Shown here: positions 45,627 to 54,688 of the stretch, piece by piece
How positions within the stretch are numbered: position 1 is the first letter of the stretch
How the letters are laid out: every line of letters begins with the position of its first letter
Program-made: the position numbers and the translations under genes
NCBI RefSeq assembly: GCF_002906255.1
Contig: NZ_POTC01000016.1
Location: forward strand, 1-64,000
From: Novacetimonas maltaceti
Lineage (GTDB): Bacteria; Pseudomonadota; Alphaproteobacteria; Acetobacterales; Acetobacteraceae
DNA: 64,000 nucleotides
Direction: 5' to 3'
The notes under the pieces: generated by a model
What the model saw: only the letters and a program-made list of their open reading frames with translations
What the model was told of the DNA's origin: nothing
Databases searched by the model: none

Positions 45627-45897
45627 GATTGGTCCATGTCGGTCTGTGTTGGCCGGTGTCCAGCGTAGTCTAAAGCCCTGTTGCGGTAAATGTCCCCGTC
45701 CGTTGTCGGGCATGTCCGCCCGATCGCAGGGATGGGGCTGGTGACGTCTCCCGCCAGAAAGCTTCCGCAGGGCTGCCTGCCGAAGCTTTTATTGTATTTC
45801 AATATGTTGTGTCGGTCTGTCTGCCTGTGTGTCAAATAAAGGCGGGTGGCCTGAATTCATTTCCATTGCTGCGGCGGCGCATTGTATCAATACCGGC

Positions 45898-46743
45898 ATG
45901 ACCGACACGCAAGCGACTGGTAATCCGGGTTGTCCATTCACGGGCCATGCGCGCCCGGCGGGGGAGCAGGTTCGTGAAGACATCACGCCGATGCGTCGGG
46001 AGGATGACGGCGGGCCGCCAGCCCTGCTCCTGACCGGGGCCAGTCGCGGGATTGGCCATGCCACCGTCAAGCTGTTCCAGGAACGCGGGTGGCGGGTGCT
46101 GACGGTCTCGCGGCAGGAATTCTCCCCCCTGTGCCCGTGGCGCGCGGCGGGCGATGGCCATATCCAGGCGGACCTTGCCGATCTTGACGCCATTCCCGAC
46201 CTTGTGGCCGCCGTGCGGCGGTGCCTTGGCAACGGCAGGCTGCATGCCCTTGTCAACAATGCCGGGATTTCGCCCAAGGGACCGCATGGCGAACGCCTTG
46301 GCGTGATGCGCACGGATGCGGCGCTGTGGACGCAGGTGCTGAACGTGAACCTTGTCTCGACGGCGCTGCTGGCGCGGGCGCTGATGCCCGAACTTGAACG
46401 CGCGGGCGGGGCGATCGTCAATGTGACCTCCATCGCCGGTTCGCGCGTGCATCCGTTCGCGGGCGTGGCCTATGCCGCGTCAAAGGCGGCGCTTGCGGCG
46501 CTGACCCGCGAAATGGCGCATGAATTCGGCGGGCGCGGGGTGCGCGCGAATGCGATCGCCCCCGGGGAGATCGATACCTCCATCCTGTCCGAAGGGACCG
46601 ACACGCTGGTGGCGACCGGGGTGCCGATGCGCCGCCTTGGCAACCCGATGGAGGTGGCGGAGACGATCTATTTCCTGTGCATGCAGGCGTCGTCCTACGT
46701 CAATGGATCGGAAATCCACATCAATGGCGGCCAGCACGTCTGA
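45898..46743 (+). CDS. SDR-family oxidoreductase
   Basis: A short-chain dehydrogenase of about 281 residues with the cofactor loop LLLTGASRGIGHATVKL, NNAGISPKG, and the active-site GVAYAASKAALAALTREMA. The C-terminal GGQHV end is normal. An N-terminal extension of about 45 residues (with PGCPFTGHARPAG) precedes the fold and is unusual. Divergent from the nitrilase-family gene. Substrate unknown. Confidence 0.85.
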   Translation: MTDTQATGNPGCPFTGHARPAGEQVREDITPMRREDDGGPPALLLTGASRGIGHATVKLFQERGWRVLTVSRQEFSPLCPWRAAGDGHIQADLADLDAIPDLVAAVRRCLGNGRLHALVNNAGISPKGPHGERLGVMRTDAALWTQVLNVNLVSTALLARALMPELERAGGAIVNVTSIAGSRVHPFAGVAYAASKAALAALTREMAHEFGGRGVRANAIAPGEIDTSILSEGTDTLVATGVPMRRLGNPMEVAETIYFLCMQASSYVNGSEIHINGGQHV

Positions 46744-46764
46744 TCCGCCATTTCCCGGCCGGGG

Positions 46765-47352
46765 TCATTGCCCGCCTGCGGAATCCGCTGTCGCCGGGTC
46801 GCGTGGCGTGTCCGGTGCGGGCGGCGTGGTGGTCGAAGGCCCCAGTGTCTGGTGCATTTCCTGGCGGATCTGGTTGCATTTCCTGGTGTAGATGCCCGCC
46901 TGCGACGCGGTCATGAAATTGATGATGAACGCCCCGATCAGCGAACAGAAGGACAGCCCGATCACCGCCTTGCCCGTCACGCTGATGACGTCGTCGTAAC
47001 ACTGCGCCGAATACCACAGCAGCACGAGGCTGAGTGCCGCGCCGAGGAAGCCGAGGATCCCGGTATAGTGGATCAGGGAGTCCTCCTCGTTGCTGAAGGC
47101 AAGGGACTGCTGCCACAGCAGGTAGAGCTTCTCGTTCATCTCCTCCACCTGGCAGTCATGTTCAAGCTGCGCGGCACTGGTGACCTTGCCCGGGGCGCTG
47201 CGGTGCATGTCGAGTTCCTGCTGGGCCTTGGCGAAGGTGCGCCGCCGTTCCTTTATGGCGGGCAGGCTGATGTCCACAAAGCTGAGGATGGCAACATTCA
47301 GTCCCGCCGACAGCTGCACGACGGCCTGAAAATCACCCCATGTCTGGCTCAC
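46765..47352 (-). CDS. Hypothetical membrane protein
   Basis: No family recognised. A GTG start at 47352 gives 195 residues. An N-terminal hydrophobic segment (AGLNVAILSFVDISLPAI) is followed by a charged helical region (KERRRTFAKAQQELDMH). Two membrane helices follow (ILGFLGAALSLVLLWYSAQ, VIGLSFCSLIGAFIINFMTA), then a Pro/Thr-rich tail. It is convergent with the SDR gene. Confidence 0.55.
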   Translation of the reverse strand: MSQTWGDFQAVVQLSAGLNVAILSFVDISLPAIKERRRTFAKAQQELDMHRSAPGKVTSAAQLEHDCQVEEMNEKLYLLWQQSLAFSNEEDSLIHYTGILGFLGAALSLVLLWYSAQCYDDVISVTGKAVIGLSFCSLIGAFIINFMTASQAGIYTRKCNQIRQEMHQTLGPSTTTPPAPDTPRDPATADSAGGQ

Positions 47353-47682
47353 GTGCTTCTCCCCCTGTTTTCACACGCCCGTGATGTGAATCATAGCAGG
47401 ATGGGAGGACCGCGCGAGATTGCAAAACCGGTAGGCTGAATTGCATATTCCCGCTGTGTCGTGCCCATGGTCCGCGCATGGCCATGTTTTGCCCGCGCAA
47501 GGGGGAGGGCAGGGATGCGCGCGGGCTTTACTTCATGCGACATCCGGTCATACCTGCATACGTGATGTTGCTTTCGGGCGTGATGTCTTCATAACGGACA
47601 TCGAAACGGAAAAAAGCCATTGATGCGGTTGCCGTATCATTGGCCGACCGTTTCATCGAAAGAATGAAGGGGGGCCGCGCCC
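47353..47682. other. Intergenic region before the NCS1 permease
   Basis: About 330 bases between divergent genes. No further gene, RNA or clear promoter was recognised. A short AT-rich part near 47580-47660 is the likely promoter area. Confidence 0.35.
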
Positions 47683-49056
47683 ATGGCCGGGACGTTTGAG
47701 ACGCACACGATCTACCAGATACCCGAAGACCAGCGTTACGGCCGTGTCAGCGATCTTTTCAGCGTCTGGTTCAGCACCAACATGACCCTGCTGACGGTTG
47801 TCACCGGCGCGCTGGGGCCGACCGTCTTCGGGCTGTCGTTCGGGTGGTCCATGCTGGCGGCGGTGGCGGGCAACATGGTGGGCGCGGTGTTCATGGCGCT
47901 CCATGCGGCGCAGGGGCCGATGCTGGGCGTGCCGCAGATGGTGCAGAGCAGGGGCCAGTTCGGGTCCTATGGCGCGGTGCCCATCGTGATCCTGGTGATC
48001 GTGATGTATGTCGGTTTTGCCGCGTCCAACTATGTCGTGGGGGGGCAGGCGCTGGTGCAGGCGATGCCGGGCCTCAACCGCACGGTCGGCGTGCTGACCA
48101 TCGCGATCGTCAGCCTTGTGCCGTGCTGCATGGGATACCGCGCGATCCATGTGATTTCCAAGATCGTAAGCTGGCTGGCCGGGGGCGTGGTCCTTGTGTG
48201 TATCGGCCTGGGGCTGTGGCGGTTTTCGGGCGGGATGCTGATGGACATGCACGGTTCGGTCGCGGGGATCTTCAGCGCGTTTTCCGTCTCCGCGCTGTGG
48301 CAGGTGGCCTATGCGCCCTATGTCTCGGACTCGTCGCGCTACCTGCCCAACAGCGCGTCTTCCGTGCGCAACACGTTCATCGCGACCTATGCCGGCACGG
48401 TCCTTGGCACCATCCTGCCGATGATGCTGGGCATCGTGCTGGCGTGCCAGTGGTCGGACCTGACCACGGTGGAGGGGCTTGCGCGCCTGTGCGGCGGGGG
48501 CGCGGGCATCGTGCTGGTGGTGCTGTCGCTGGCGATCACGCTGGGCAATGCGATGGGGGTGTATTGCGGTGCGCTTTCGACCATCACGGTGGTGCAGACC
48601 TTCTGGCCCGACTGGCGCCCGGCGATGATAAGCCGCGTCGTCGTGACGCTGTGCCTCGTGGCGCTGGCGCTGGTGATGGCCTTTGGCATGAGCGCCAATT
48701 TCATGAAATCCTATGCCGCGTTCCTTGACATCCTCATGGCGGTCATCGTGCCGTGGACGGCCATCAACCTGACGGATTACTACCTGCTGCGCCATGGGGA
48801 GTATGATGTCGCCTCCTTCTTTCGCGCCGACGGCGGGTGCTATGGCTATTTCAACATGCCGGCCGTGGCCTCCTATGTCGTGGGCGTGCTGGTGGAACTG
48901 CCGTTCCTCAGGAACGACCTGTACACCGGATTCCTGCTGCCCTACCTGCACGGGGTCGACATTTCGTGGCTGGTCAGCCTGATCGTCACCACGGTGGTCT
49001 ATGTGCTGCTCTATCGCGGGCAGCGGCAGCGCGCCGCCCGGCGGCAGGCCGCCTGA
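47683..49056 (+). CDS. NCS1-family purine/cytosine-type permease
   Basis: A transporter of 457 residues with about 12 hydrophobic helices, of the nucleobase:cation symporter-1 family. The N-terminus has IPEDQRYGRVSDLFSVWFST and the conserved PMLGVPQMVQSRGQFGSYGA segment. NLTDYYLLRHGEYD near residue 370 is the usual family signature. The substrate (cytosine, purine or related) is not assignable. hisC follows after about 80 bases. Confidence 0.88.
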   Translation: MAGTFETHTIYQIPEDQRYGRVSDLFSVWFSTNMTLLTVVTGALGPTVFGLSFGWSMLAAVAGNMVGAVFMALHAAQGPMLGVPQMVQSRGQFGSYGAVPIVILVIVMYVGFAASNYVVGGQALVQAMPGLNRTVGVLTIAIVSLVPCCMGYRAIHVISKIVSWLAGGVVLVCIGLGLWRFSGGMLMDMHGSVAGIFSAFSVSALWQVAYAPYVSDSSRYLPNSASSVRNTFIATYAGTVLGTILPMMLGIVLACQWSDLTTVEGLARLCGGGAGIVLVVLSLAITLGNAMGVYCGALSTITVVQTFWPDWRPAMISRVVVTLCLVALALVMAFGMSANFMKSYAAFLDILMAVIVPWTAINLTDYYLLRHGEYDVASFFRADGGCYGYFNMPAVASYVVGVLVELPFLRNDLYTGFLLPYLHGVDISWLVSLIVTTVVYVLLYRGQRQRAARRQAA

Positions 49057-49138
49057 GGCGGGGGATGCTTCCGGCCGCGCCGGGATGTGACGCACATTTC
49101 CGCCCGATGCACGGGCACTGAAGGGAACAGGACAGACA

Positions 49139-50257
49139 ATGCCGGAGACGATCGACCACCAGACCCTCTGCCGCCCCGAAGTCAGGACGTTGCCGCGCTA
49201 TAACGCGGGCCTGTCCGAAGAGGCCGTGAAGCGAAAGTTTGGCGTGTCGCGGATCAGCAAGCTGGGCAGCAACGAGAACCCCTATGGCCCCTCGCCGGAG
49301 GTGCTGCGGCAGTGGCCCGCGCTGGCGCACCGCCTTTTCCGCTATCCCGATGCCGGCGCCACCCGCCTGCGCGAGGGGATCGCGCGGTTCAACGACATCG
49401 CGCCCGACCAGGTGGTGATCGGCAACGGGTCGGAACAGATCATCCGCATGATCGCGGAAGGTTTCCTGTCGCCGGGGGATCGGGTGGTGACGGTGCGCCC
49501 CGCCTTTGGCCTGCATGAGATCCATCCGCTGCTGATGGGGGCGGTGGTTGATGCGGTGCCGGTTACGGCGGGGGCGGAGTTCGATGTCGATGGCCTGTGC
49601 CGCGCCCTGTCGCGCCCCACCAAGGTCCTGATCTTCTCCAACCCGTCCAACCCGGTCGGCTGCATGATGAAGGCGGACGCCCTGCGCCGGGTCATTGCGG
49701 CATGTCCGCCCCGGACGCTGATCGTGGTGGACGAGGCATATCGCGAATATGCCGAAACCGACGGCGATTATCCCGATGCCCGCGCCATCCTGCGTGAACA
49801 GGGGCGCGCGTGGCTGTGCCTGCGCACATTCTCCAAGGCCTATGGCCTTGCCGCCCTGCGGATCGGCTATGCGCTTGCGTCCTCGGCACAGGTCGCATCG
49901 GTGCTGGAGACCGTGCGCGATACGTTCAACACCACCATGCCCGCGCAGGAAATGGCCACTGTCGCCCTGACGGACCCCGATCACATGCGGCAGTGCGTGG
50001 CCCGCACGGTGGCGTCGCGCGCGCGCGTGGCCGCCGCCCTGCGCGCCATGGGCCTGTTCGTGGCCCCCACCCATACCAATTTCGTGTTCTTTCGCACGCC
50101 GCGCGACGCCATGGAGGTGGCGGGCGACCTGCTGCGCCATGGCGTGATCGTCAAGCCATGGAAGGAAAAGGGGTTCGAAAACTGGATCCGGGTCAGCATT
50201 GGCCTGCCTGAGGATAACGAACGCTTCCTGAAACATCTGGCCGAAGTGCTGGGGTGA
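49139..50257 (+). CDS. hisC: Histidinol-phosphate aminotransferase
   Basis: A class-II PLP aminotransferase of 372 residues. Motifs are KLGSNENPYGPSPEVL, the PLP lysine in FSKAYGLAALRIGYAL and the C-terminal WIRVSIGLPEDNERFL. It catalyses the histidinol-phosphate step and in many alphaproteobacteria also serves aromatic amino acids. No other his gene is nearby, so it may be a paralogue rather than the main histidine enzyme. Confidence 0.88.
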   Translation: MPETIDHQTLCRPEVRTLPRYNAGLSEEAVKRKFGVSRISKLGSNENPYGPSPEVLRQWPALAHRLFRYPDAGATRLREGIARFNDIAPDQVVIGNGSEQIIRMIAEGFLSPGDRVVTVRPAFGLHEIHPLLMGAVVDAVPVTAGAEFDVDGLCRALSRPTKVLIFSNPSNPVGCMMKADALRRVIAACPPRTLIVVDEAYREYAETDGDYPDARAILREQGRAWLCLRTFSKAYGLAALRIGYALASSAQVASVLETVRDTFNTTMPAQEMATVALTDPDHMRQCVARTVASRARVAAALRAMGLFVAPTHTNFVFFRTPRDAMEVAGDLLRHGVIVKPWKEKGFENWIRVSIGLPEDNERFLKHLAEVLG

Positions 50258-50293
50258 ATAAATTTTTCAAAGTAACCACCTGATATAATGAAT

Positions 50294-50373
50294 AAAAGTT
50301 TTTGGGTGCCGCCTTTTTCCAAAAAGGCGGCGTTCTTTGAAGCTTTTTGAAAAAAGCTTCACCAAAAACTTCT
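50294..50373 (+). repeat. 80-bp three-way-junction repeat, forward copy
   Basis: Complete copy with hairpin I GCCGCC/GGCGGC and hairpin II; the outer right arm ends ACTTCT. It lies 36 bases after the hisC stop. Confidence 0.9.
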
Positions 50374-50591
50374 GGACAATTTTCAGCAGGTTTTCAGGCA
50401 GCCCGTGCGGATGTGTTGCGTAACCGGATTGGCGCATCCTACTATCACCCGCCCTGCTGGTGGTGTTGCATTCCCTGTCCTTTTCCCGCGCCCAGCCTTA
50501 TGGAGTTTCCGATGCGCACGACCTTTCTTCCGACGCTTCCGGCCATGGCGGCGCGTGGGATGCCGTGCATTCCGGCGGGGTGGCATGCTGC

Positions 50592-51395
50592 ATGAATGAA
50601 ACCGTCCCTTCGCGCTGGCTCGACGGGCGTGTGCCCACGCGCCTGTCCTTTGTCGCGGCCCCCAATGAAAGCGCGCAGGCGTGGCTGGAACGCCTGACCC
50701 ATCGTTACGGGCAGACACCGCCTGCGCAGGCCGATGCCATGGTCTGCCTTGGCGGTGATGGTTTCATGCTGGAGGTCCTGCATACCACGCTGGACCGTGA
50801 CATTCCCGTCTATGGCGTGAACTGCGGCACGGTCGGCTTCCTGATGAACCCGAACGTGCCCGATGACCTGCCGGCCCATCTGGCCACGACGCAGGAGGCG
50901 GTGCTGCATCCCCTGCGCATGCGCGCGACCAACCGTGAGGGCGAGGTGACGGAGGCGCTGGCCCTCAATGACGTCTTCCTGTTCCGCCAGACGCGGCAGG
51001 CGGCGAAGATCCGCATTGATGTCGATGGCCGCCAGCGGCTGGCCGAACTGATCTGCGACGGGGTGCTGATCGCGACGCCTGCAGGATCGACCGCCTACAA
51101 CCTGTCGGCGCATGGGCCGATCGTCCCGCTGTCGGCCAACCTGCTGCCATTGACGCCCATCAGCGCCTTTCGCCCCCGGCGCTGGCGCGGCGCGCTGCTG
51201 CCGTCCTCCGCGCAGGTCAGGTTTACCATCCTGGAAACCGACAAGCGCCCGGTGGCGGCGGTTGCGGACTTTACGGAGGTGCGCGACGTGATCTCGGTTG
51301 AAATACAGGAAGACCGCACCCGACATACGACGCTGCTGTTCGATCCGGGGCAGAGCCTGTCCGAACGGATCATCGCCGAACAGTTCACGACCTGA
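50592..51395 (+). CDS. nadK: NAD kinase
   Basis: Phosphorylates NAD to NADP. A 267-residue protein from ATG 50592, with the NAD-kinase GGDG loop ([14 protein letters not shown] near residue 53), [10 protein letters not shown], and the [21 protein letters not shown] segment. The open frame runs 44 codons further upstream but no similarity is visible there. It converges on the diacylglycerol-kinase-like gene. Confidence 0.93.
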   Translation: MNETVPSRWLDGRVPTRLSFVAAPNESAQAWLERLTHRYGQTPPAQADAMVCLGGDGFMLEVLHTTLDRDIPVYGVNCGTVGFLMNPNVPDDLPAHLATTQEAVLHPLRMRATNREGEVTEALALNDVFLFRQTRQAAKIRIDVDGRQRLAELICDGVLIATPAGSTAYNLSAHGPIVPLSANLLPLTPISAFRPRRWRGALLPSSAQVRFTILETDKRPVAAVADFTEVRDVISVEIQEDRTRHTTLLFDPGQSLSERIIAEQFTT

Positions 51396-51403
51396 AAATG
51401 ATC

Positions 51404-51482
51404 AAAAGTTTTTGGTGAAGCTTTTTTCAAAAAGCTTCGAAAGACGTCGCCTTTTTAAAAAAGTCGACACCCAAAAACTTTT
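51404..51482 (-). repeat. 80-bp three-way-junction repeat, reverse copy
   Basis: Outer arms AAAAGTTTTTGG and CCAAAAACTTTT are perfect. Hairpin I is GTCGCC with GTCGAC, partly mismatched. It starts eight bases after the nadK stop, between convergent genes. Confidence 0.9.
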
Positions 51483-51519
51483 ATTGCTTTGAAAATGACT
51501 TTTCCAGCAATGGAGAGGA

Positions 51520-52419
51520 TTAGGCGTCGCGACCCACCGCAAGGCGCAGGGGGCGTCCGGCATCGCGGATGCGCACCGGCGTCATGCCAAGGACATCGCC
51601 ATCCACCTGCACCGGAACCGGGGTTGCGGCATGGACGTCCACGCAACGCCCGGTCACGATCCGCACATCGCGCATGTGCGCCACCCGTCCCAGAAGCAGC
51701 GCGCACCCCATGCGCAGGGTGGCGAGGACCCCCGCCGTTTCCAGCATGATGACGCGGAACCCTGCCTCATGCTGCATCCCGTGCGGGCAGATGACGAACC
51801 GTCCGCCATACAGCCGCCCCTTGGACACCACGACGCCATGTGCGCGATAGGCGTTCCCGTCCACCCGCACATCAAGCGTCGTGAAGCGGTATCGCAAAGC
51901 CGCGCCGAGCATGGTCAGCACATAGGCCGTGCGGCCCACCATGCGTTTCAGGAGCGCGGGCAGCCAGTGCACCACGCAGGCGTCGAAGCCGATTCCCGCC
52001 ATCTGGACGAACAGGCGGGGGCGCCCTGCATCCTCCACCACGCCGGGCCAGATGGTGGTGCCTGCCCCGGAGAGGATCAGTCGGGCAGCGGTTTCCGGCG
52101 CGAAGGGGATGGCGAGTTCACGGGCCAGCACGTTCGCGCTGCCTGCGGGAAAGATGCCCATGCGCTGTGGCGTGCCCGCGATGGCCTGCGCGACCTCCGC
52201 GATGGTGCCATCCCCACCGGCGGCGATGATGCAGTCGGTCGTGCCATCACGCATGACCTGCCGTGCCAGTTCCTCCGCATGGCCTGCATGACGTGTCGCC
52301 AGGACCTGCACGCTTGCGCCGCCCGCGCGCAGGGCGGCGATGAAGCGTGCCAGTGGCGCGCGCCGCCTGCGTCCTGCCGTGGGGTTGACGATGATGCAGG
52401 CGCGCATGCCCTCAGCCAT
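51520..52419 (-). CDS. Diacylglycerol-kinase-family lipid kinase
   Basis: A 299-residue protein of the DAGK/YegS/LCB5 fold. CIIVNPTAGRRRRAPL is near the N-terminus, and the nucleotide motif AAGGDGTIAEVAQAIAG near residue 66 is followed by GIFPAGSANVLARELA. It probably phosphorylates diacylglycerol or another lipid. The final portion has the QVDGDVLGMTPVRI segment. Confidence 0.9.
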   Translation of the reverse strand: MAEGMRACIIVNPTAGRRRRAPLARFIAALRAGGASVQVLATRHAGHAEELARQVMRDGTTDCIIAAGGDGTIAEVAQAIAGTPQRMGIFPAGSANVLARELAIPFAPETAARLILSGAGTTIWPGVVEDAGRPRLFVQMAGIGFDACVVHWLPALLKRMVGRTAYVLTMLGAALRYRFTTLDVRVDGNAYRAHGVVVSKGRLYGGRFVICPHGMQHEAGFRVIMLETAGVLATLRMGCALLLGRVAHMRDVRIVTGRCVDVHAATPVPVQVDGDVLGMTPVRIRDAGRPLRLAVGRDA

Positions 52420-52479
52420 GGTCTGGATGGTACCCGATAATTGGAAAGTGTTTCAAAATAACCTATTGATATAATTTAC

Positions 52480-52559
52480 AAAAGTTTTTGGGTGCCGCCT
52501 TTTTCCAAAAAGGCGGCGTTCTTTGAAGCTTTTTGGAAAAAGCTTCACCAAAAACTTCT
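52480..52559 (+). repeat. 80-bp repeat in a divergent gene gap, forward copy
   Basis: Complete copy (hairpin I GCCGCC/GGCGGC, hairpin II GAAGCTTTTTGG/AAAAAGCTTC). It lies between two divergent starts, 60 bases upstream of the kinase gene and about 95 bases before the ZnT9-like gene. At this position it is not a 3'-end terminator for either gene. Confidence 0.9.
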
Positions 52560-52654
52560 TATCATTTTGTGGGATCGATCACATGGTGGCCGATACCCTG
52601 TCAAAATAATGGTGCAGGCGATAGGATGCGCCAGCTTTTTTATATGGGACTGTC

Positions 52655-53596
52655 ATGGCGCATTCTTCTTCCTCCCGCCTCGTGATCCTGGCGGCTCTGG
52701 GGGGTAATCTTCTCGTTGCGGCGACCAAGTGCGTCGCGGCCTACATCTCCGGCAGTTCCTCCATGCTGAGCGAGGCGATCCACTCCCTGATCGACACTGG
52801 CAACCAGGCGCTGCTGCTGGTGGGGATGCGGCGTGCGGCACGGCCGGCCACGCTGGCGCACCCGTTCGGCTATGGGCTGGAACTGTATTTCTGGACCTTC
52901 GTCGTCGCCCTGCTGATCTTCGGGCTGGGGGCGGGTATCTCCTTCTTCGAAGGCGTGATGCACATCCTCCATCCCCAACCCATGGCGCATGTGCTGGTCA
53001 ATTACATCGTGCTTGGGCTGAGCATCCTGTTCGAGGGATCGGTCTGGGTCATGGCGCTGCGGGAGTTCCGCCAGCATGGCAAGGGGCGCCTTGGCTGGGT
53101 GGAGGCCGTGCAGCGCAGCAAGGACCCCACCGTCTTTACCGTCCTGTTCGAGGACACGGCGGCCCTTGCGGGCCTGTTTGTCGCGCTGGTGGGCAATGTC
53201 CTGTCGGAGACGCTGGACATGCCGGTGCTGGATGGCGTGTCGTCCATCATCATCGCGATGATCCTTGCGGTGACGGCCACCTTCCTGGCGCGGGAATCGC
53301 AGTCGCTGCTGACGGGGGAGGGGGTCGCGCCGGAAGTGCTGGCCGCCCTGCGGCGCATGGCGCTGTCGGCGCGCGGGGTGGATCGCCTGAACGAAATCCG
53401 TTCCATGCATTTCGGGCCGCGCGACGTGCTGGTGGTCATCAGCATCGATTTCCACAACAACCTGTCCGCAGGCGATGTGGAGGCGACGGTGTCGGACCTG
53501 GAACGCCAGATCAAGAAGACCTATCCCGAAGTGACCCGTGTCTTCATCGAGGCGCAGGACAACCGCAGCCAGCCCCCCGCCATGCCCGTATCGTGA
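52655..53596 (+). CDS. ZnT9-type cation diffusion facilitator
   Basis: A metal/proton exchanger of 313 residues. It has LSEAIHSLIDTGNQALLLVG, HPFGYGLELYFWTFVVALLI and TVLFEDTAALAGLFVALVG, which match the SLC30A9/ZnT9 subgroup rather than FieF. Predicted helices fit the usual six-helix layout, with a C-terminal cytoplasmic domain (from about residue 225). Zinc or manganese is likely; the ion is not determined. Confidence 0.88.
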   Translation: MAHSSSSRLVILAALGGNLLVAATKCVAAYISGSSSMLSEAIHSLIDTGNQALLLVGMRRAARPATLAHPFGYGLELYFWTFVVALLIFGLGAGISFFEGVMHILHPQPMAHVLVNYIVLGLSILFEGSVWVMALREFRQHGKGRLGWVEAVQRSKDPTVFTVLFEDTAALAGLFVALVGNVLSETLDMPVLDGVSSIIIAMILAVTATFLARESQSLLTGEGVAPEVLAALRRMALSARGVDRLNEIRSMHFGPRDVLVVISIDFHNNLSAGDVEATVSDLERQIKKTYPEVTRVFIEAQDNRSQPPAMPVS

Positions 53597-53613
53597 AATA
53601 TGGATTGAGGAAT

Positions 53614-53692
53614 AAAAGTTTTTGGGTGTCGCCTTTTTAAAAAAGGCGACGTCTTTCGAAGCTTTTTGGAAAAAGCTTCACCAAAAACTTTT
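53614..53692 (+). repeat. 80-bp three-way-junction repeat, forward copy
   Basis: Complete copy. Hairpin I is GTCGCC with GGCGAC, a paired change compared with GCCGCC/GGCGGC. It lies between the convergent ZnT9-like and serB genes. Confidence 0.9.
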
Positions 53693-53749
53693 AAGACTTT
53701 TCAGCATTTTGCCGGGGCTGTCTTTTCAGATAATCACTGGGACGCAGGA

Positions 53750-54658
53750 TCAGGCGACGAAATCCGCCGCCGCGTACCCTTGCGCAAACAGCAGCGTGCG
53801 CAGCGTGGTGTGGTTGACCTGCGCCGCGATCTCCTTTCGCACGGCGGGCTTGGCGTGGAACGCGATGCCCAGCCCGGCCTCACGCAGCATGGCGAGGTCG
53901 TTCGCGCCGTCGCCCACCGCCATCGCCTGCCCCATGTGCAGGCCGTGCCCCTGCACCAGCCTGCGCAGGTGTGCAAGCTTGGCATCCGGGCCAAGGATCG
54001 GCTGTCCCACCTTGCCGGTCAGGTGCCCCTCCTCGATCAGCAGGGTGTTGGCGTGCTGTTCGTCAAAGCCGCATTTCTCCGCCACGCGGGAAGTGAAGAA
54101 CGTGAACCCGCCCGACACCAGCGCCGTATGCGCGCCATGCTTTCGCATCGTGCGCACCAGTTCCAGCGCGCCGGGATTGAGGCGGACGTCCTTCCATGCC
54201 GCTTCCAGCAGGGTGGCGGACATGCCGCGCAGCAGGCCGACACGCTCACGCAGCGCGGCCTCGAAATCCATTTCGCCGTTCATGGAGCGGCGGGTGATCT
54301 CGGCAATGCGTTCGCCGATGCCCGCATGGCGCGCAAGGTCGTCAAGGGTTTCGCAATCGACGATGGTGCTGTCCATGTCCGCGACCAGCAGGCGCTTGCG
54401 CCGTCCCTGCGCGGCCACCACGATGGCGTCGATGTGGCGGCGCGAAAATTCCTCGCGCAGGGGGGCGATATGCGGCATGTCGCCCGTGCCGGGTGCGGGG
54501 CAGGGGATCTCGACCGCCTCGCCCTCCGACAGGGTGACGGGGGCCGCCCCGCCGCTCAGGTCGCGCGCATGGGCGATGTCCGCCGTGCCGAGCGATGTGG
54601 CGTCGCGACTGGCGACAAGGACGAGGATATGGGTCGGGGAAGGGGAGGAATCAGCCAT
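53750..54658 (-). CDS. serB: Phosphoserine phosphatase
   Basis: Last step of serine synthesis. A 302-residue HAD-family enzyme: the catalytic motif LLVADMDSTIVDCETLD is near residue 95, LVSGGFTFFT near 190, and MAVGDGANDLAMLREAGLG near 255. The N-terminal about 85 residues are an ACT-like or unrelated regulatory region. The start at ATG 54658 leaves only 30 bases to the divergent miaA start. Confidence 0.93.
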   Translation of the reverse strand: MADSSPSPTHILVLVASRDATSLGTADIAHARDLSGGAAPVTLSEGEAVEIPCPAPGTGDMPHIAPLREEFSRRHIDAIVVAAQGRRKRLLVADMDSTIVDCETLDDLARHAGIGERIAEITRRSMNGEMDFEAALRERVGLLRGMSATLLEAAWKDVRLNPGALELVRTMRKHGAHTALVSGGFTFFTSRVAEKCGFDEQHANTLLIEEGHLTGKVGQPILGPDAKLAHLRRLVQGHGLHMGQAMAVGDGANDLAMLREAGLGIAFHAKPAVRKEIAAQVNHTTLRTLLFAQGYAAADFVA

Positions 54659-54688
54659 GATGTCCGGGCATGTGGCAGGGATGGGGAA

